A stretch of DNA of 14,310 bases from CAZGSN01 sp964371655. Its GTDB lineage: Bacteria > Desulfobacterota > Binatia > HRBIN30. A model generated the notes under the pieces. The model saw nothing but the letters and a program-made list of their open reading frames with translations, ran no database searches and was not told the origin of the DNA. The stretch's first letter is position 1; each line of letters begins with the position of its first letter. Position numbers and translations under genes: made by a program. The stretch is taken from the NCBI GenBank assembly GCA_964371655.1, contig CAYJOD010000132.1, positions 1 to 14,310 of the forward strand. The letters are read 5' to 3'. Positions 11,960 through 14,310 of the stretch are shown here, in pieces.

Positions 11960-11964
11960 GTGAA

Positions 11965-13560
11965 ATGAGCATTCTGCCGACTCGCATCGACCCGCGCAGC
12001 GAGGCCTATCGCACCAACCACGCGGCGATGCTCGAGCAGGTCGAGTTCCTGAACGGGCAGCTGGCATTGGCGCGCGCCGGGGGCGGGGAGAAGTACGTCA
12101 AGCGCCACCGCGAGCGCGGCAAGATGCTGCCGCGCGAACGCATCGAGCTGCTCCTCGATCGCGACACGCCGTTTCTCGAGCTCTCGCCGTTGGCGGCGTG
12201 GGGAACCGAGTACGCCGTCGGTGCCAGCTGCGTCACCGGCATCGGTGTCGTCAGCGGTGTCGAGTGTCTGGTGATGGCCAACGATCCTACGGTCAAGGGC
12301 GGCGCCATCAATCCCTACACTCTCGACAAGAACCTGCGCGGGATGGAGATCGCCGAGAAGAACCGCTTGCCGCTGATCAATCTCACCGAGTCGGCCGGCG
12401 CCGATCTGCCGATTCAAGCCAAGATCTTCGTGCCTGGTGGCAGAACCTTCCGTGAGCTGACGCGGCGCTCGGCGGAGCGGGTGCCGACCATCTGCCTGGT
12501 CTTCGGCAACTCGACCGCCGGGGGGGCGTATGTCCCGGGCATGTCCGACTATGTCGTGATGGTGAAAGGTGGTGCCAAGGTTTTTCTCGCCGGTCCGCCG
12601 CTGGTGAAGATGGCCACCAACGAGGACAGCGACGAGGAGACGCTCGGCGGTGCCGAGATGCACAGCCGCATCTCTGGGGTGTCCGACTACCTCGCCGAAG
12701 ACGAGCTCGACGCCATCCGCATCGGCCGCGACATCGTCGCGCATCTGAACTGGCGTAAGCTCGGCAGCGCCAAGCTGCAGGCGCCGGAGCTGCCGCGCTA
12801 CGATCCGCAGGAGCTGCTCGGCATCGGCTCGATGGATCTGCGCAAGCCCTTCGACGTGCGTGAAATCATCGCGCGCACCGTCGACGGCTCGCGCTTCGAG
12901 GAGTTCAAGGCGAACTACGGCACCACGCTGATCACCGGCTGGGCGCATATCTATGGCTGCCCAATCGGCATCCTCGGCAACAACGGCATCTTGTTCTCCG
13001 ACTCCTCGCAGAAGGCGGCGCAGTTCATCCAGCTGTGCAACAAGATCGATGTCCCCTTGCTGTTCCTGCAGAACATCACCGGGTACATGGTCGGCAAGCA
13101 GTACGAGCAGGGCGGCATCATCAAGGACGGCGCCAAGATGATCAACGCCGTCTCCAACTCGACCGTGCCCATGTTCACCGTGATGATCGGCAGCTCATAC
13201 GGCGCCGGTAACTACGGCATGTGCGGACGCGCCTATGATCCGCGCTTCCTGTTCACGTGGCCGAACCACAAGATTGCGGTCATGGGGCCCGAGCAGCTCG
13301 CCGGTGTGATGTCGATCGTACGCCGGCAGGCGGCGGAGCGCGCCGGCCAAGTGTACAACGAAGACGAAGACAAGATGGTGCGGCAGATGGTGATCGGCCA
13401 GATCGAGCAGGAGTCGAATGCGTTCTACGCCACCGCGCGCATCTGGGACGACGGGGTCATCGACCCGCGCGACACCCGTACCGCTCTCGGTATCGCCATC
13501 AGCGCGACCTTCAACAATGTCGTGAAGGGCGCCGATTCTTTCGGCGTCTTCCGTATGTGA
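11965..13560 (+). CDS. Acyl-CoA carboxylase carboxyltransferase (beta) subunit, MCC/GCC-type
   Basis: A 531-aa carboxyltransferase subunit that moves CO2 from carboxybiotin to an acyl- or enoyl-CoA. The N-terminal crotonase-like half contains LTESAGADLP (140-149) and GNSTAGGAYVPGMSD (181-195), the oxyanion region; the C-terminal half has LQNITGYMVGKQYEQGG and GSSYGAGNYGMCGRAY, strongly conserved in methylcrotonyl-CoA and geranyl-CoA carboxylases. The length suits the family. GGAEMHSRISGVSDYLAEDE (228-247) recalls geranyl-CoA (AtuC-like) as much as methylcrotonyl-CoA enzymes, so the substrate is left open. The biotin carboxylase/carrier alpha subunit is not in the window. An upstream acyl-CoA dehydrogenase supports leucine- or isoprenoid-type catabolism. 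The start is ATG 11965 with GAGG five bases away. Confidence 0.95.
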   Translation: MSILPTRIDPRSEAYRTNHAAMLEQVEFLNGQLALARAGGGEKYVKRHRERGKMLPRERIELLLDRDTPFLELSPLAAWGTEYAVGASCVTGIGVVSGVECLVMANDPTVKGGAINPYTLDKNLRGMEIAEKNRLPLINLTESAGADLPIQAKIFVPGGRTFRELTRRSAERVPTICLVFGNSTAGGAYVPGMSDYVVMVKGGAKVFLAGPPLVKMATNEDSDEETLGGAEMHSRISGVSDYLAEDELDAIRIGRDIVAHLNWRKLGSAKLQAPELPRYDPQELLGIGSMDLRKPFDVREIIARTVDGSRFEEFKANYGTTLITGWAHIYGCPIGILGNNGILFSDSSQKAAQFIQLCNKIDVPLLFLQNITGYMVGKQYEQGGIIKDGAKMINAVSNSTVPMFTVMIGSSYGAGNYGMCGRAYDPRFLFTWPNHKIAVMGPEQLAGVMSIVRRQAAERAGQVYNEDEDKMVRQMVIGQIEQESNAFYATARIWDDGVIDPRDTRTALGIAISATFNNVVKGADSFGVFRM

Positions 13561-13570
13561 GGGCGCGGCC

Positions 13571-14077
13571 CTAGCGGTAGGGGAGTGTCGGCAGCACCAT
13601 CAGTCGGCTGGCGGCGATCAACCAACGGCCGCCCTCCTTGAGAAGGATGCTGGTTAAGTGTCCCCTGCGTACGCCGATGTCTTTGCCGGCGAGATCGCGC
13701 GCGCCAGTGAGGTCGTAGGTGCCGTCGACAAGAGCGACATCCGCCGTGATGAACCACACCGATTCGAGGTCCAGCTTTAACTGAGTCTCCTTGAAGATAC
13801 CCTCGTGTTGGAGCGTAAGCAGGGTCTCGATCTCGCGACGACCCTTGGCCAGGCGAGCGTCGGGCTCGAGGTGGTCGCCGTCTTCAACCCACATGCGGGT
13901 CATCGTCTTGGGATCGTGGCGATTCCAAGCCGCCGTGAATTGCTCGTAGAGCTTGCGCACGGCCGTATCGTTCTCGACGTCGGATTTCGGGCTGGCGGGA
14001 TGCGCCTTCGCGAACACAGGGGCTGCCCCGAGCAGAAGGAAGGAAAGGGACACACTCGTCAGAGCACCATAGTTCAT
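13571..14077 (-). CDS. Exported SnoaL/DUF4440-like (NTF2-fold) protein
   Basis: A 168-aa protein with a signal peptide (1-23, MNYGALTSVSLSFLLLGAAPVFA) and a single NTF2-like domain of the SnoaL/DUF4440/SgcJ-EcaC type: VRKLYEQFTAAWNRHDPKTMTRMW (41-64) is the usual first helix pair, followed by a strand-rich region with DGTYDLTG and GRWLIAASR. NTF2-like folds serve as small enzymes or binding proteins, and no activity can be assigned. I chose the ATG at 14077 because AAGGAGG lies five bases upstream on the minus strand; an upstream frame to 14140 has an Arg-rich leader with no such site. It converges on the carboxylase with a 10-base gap; a short AGGGC/GCCCT hairpin (13560-13572) is there. Confidence 0.85.
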   Translation of the reverse strand: MNYGALTSVSLSFLLLGAAPVFAKAHPASPKSDVENDTAVRKLYEQFTAAWNRHDPKTMTRMWVEDGDHLEPDARLAKGRREIETLLTLQHEGIFKETQLKLDLESVWFITADVALVDGTYDLTGARDLAGKDIGVRRGHLTSILLKEGGRWLIAASRLMVLPTLPYR

Positions 14078-14126
14078 GGCTGCCTCCTTCTTGCGGCGCT
14101 GGGCGCGCGGCGAACGACGTGCAGCC

Positions 14127-14156
14127 TCTCTACTCGCCAATGGGTGGAGTGGTCAA
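14127..14156 (-). promoter_or_regulatory. Candidate sigma-70 promoter for the SnoaL-like gene
   Basis: On the minus strand TTGACC (14156-14151) is followed after 18 bases by TAGAGA (14132-14127), about 50 bases before the ATG at 14077. Both boxes are moderate matches; position and orientation are right. Confidence 0.35.
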
Positions 14157-14261
14157 TAGGGGGAGGTCCCGTCGAGCCAGGGCCACGGCAAAGTCGCTGA
14201 CGGAGCCTCTCAAGCCCAGTCGCCAGGGGATATACACCTCGCAAGTGTTCTGTAGCCCTGG

Positions 14262-14310
14262 ATAGGGGTAGGAGGAGCTTGCGCTCCCCCTCCCTCCGAA
14301 CCGTACAGGC
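14262..14310 (-). mobile_element. 3' end of a group II intron (domain V end and domain VI), cut by the window edge
   Basis: Read on the minus strand, the window opens with GCCTGTACGGTTC, matching the 3' strand of group II intron domain V (consensus ending GTACGGTTC). It is followed by a hairpin fitting domain VI: GGGAGGGGGAGC, GCAA loop, GCTCCTCCTACCC. The stem pairs perfectly (one G-T) except for one unpaired A (complement of 14269), where the branch-point A is expected. After it come CCCCTAT, placing the 3' splice site after the complement of 14262. The 5' half of domain V, the rest of the intron and any reverse transcriptase lie beyond 14310. Confidence 0.65.

Larger units (their letters stand above)
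11751..11963. repeat. Composite palindromic element with CCCTCACCC / GGGTGAGGG ends
   Basis: The left end CCCTCACCCTAACCCTCTC (11752-11770) mirrors the right end GAGAGGGCCGGGGTGAGGG (11942-11960). Each end carries a hairpin: CCCTCTC/GAGAGGG (11764-11784) on the left, and a 9-bp stem CCCTCTCCC/GGGAGAGGG with TCT loop (11928-11948) on the right. An inner complementary pair is CTCTCCCA (11801-11808) with TGGGAGAG (11906-11913). The middle holds the REP-like doublet 11825-11883. Bases 11940-11963 equal 59-82. No transposase; this is MITE-like or REP-like. It fills most of the gap between two genes that should be co-transcribed. Confidence 0.65.

Noticed and set aside
11890..11964. 25-codon N-terminal extension of the carboxylase
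   Set aside because: Encoded by the palindromic repeat (LPLPLGEGRGEGE). The ATG at 11965 follows a good Shine-Dalgarno and gives a family-typical N-terminus.
11755..12948. 397-codon minus-strand frame across the carboxylase start and the repeat element
   Set aside because: Antisense to a certain gene, with no recognisable domain; it arises from GC bias.

Overview
The window is GC-rich bacterial chromosome with seven well-supported protein genes, one short secreted ORF that looks truncated, and many extragenic repeats. The organism is not fixed by the sequence. A giant secreted protein built from Thr-Pro tracts, choice-of-anchor E-like and DUF11-like domains, an isovaleryl/long-chain-type acyl-CoA dehydrogenase next to a biotin-dependent carboxylase subunit, and many short palindromic repeats would fit an uncultured deltaproteobacterial-type lineage such as Candidatus Binatia (Desulfobacterota_B). 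That placement is recall-based inference at low to moderate confidence.

Layout. 1-132: no gene; two dispersed-repeat copies. 133-1889 (minus): PAP2-family membrane phosphatase followed by a MoxR-type AAA ATPase, overlapping by ATGA (1011-1014) and so probably translationally coupled. 1890-2548: about 650 bases without a convincing gene, holding two palindromes 22 bases apart (2104-2136) and a long-range stem (2389-2512) that may be a structured RNA leader. 2549-7737 (plus): a 104-aa secreted ORF that breaks off early, then a 1621-aa exported protein whose Shine-Dalgarno overlaps the stop of the short ORF. 7738-7797: hairpin between convergent genes. 7798-9189 (minus): MATE-family exporter. 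9190-9491: divergent intergenic region with a 17-bp hairpin, a TATAAT box and a five-codon leader ORF. 9492-10049 (plus): cytoplasmic thioredoxin-fold protein with a CNHC motif. 10050-10551: repeat-rich gap. 10552-11703 and 11965-13560 (plus): acyl-CoA dehydrogenase and carboxyltransferase (beta) subunit of an acyl-CoA carboxylase. They are separated by a composite palindromic element of about 213 bases that ends one base before the carboxylase ATG and supplies its Shine-Dalgarno. 13571-14077 (minus): small exported SnoaL/DUF4440-like protein, convergent with the carboxylase. 14262-14310 (minus): what looks like the 3' end (domain V end plus domain VI) of a group II intron running off the right edge.

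How the genes work together. The dehydrogenase and carboxylase are the clearest functional pair: alpha,beta-dehydrogenation of a branched or long acyl-CoA followed by carboxylation of the enoyl-CoA, as in leucine (Liu) or acyclic terpene (Atu) catabolism. The biotin-carrying alpha subunit is not in the window. The giant secreted protein is probably a surface or extracellular stalk-type protein. The remaining genes show no obvious shared pathway. The most interesting non-gene features are the intron end, the repeat that supplies a ribosome binding site, and the structured region upstream of the secreted genes.
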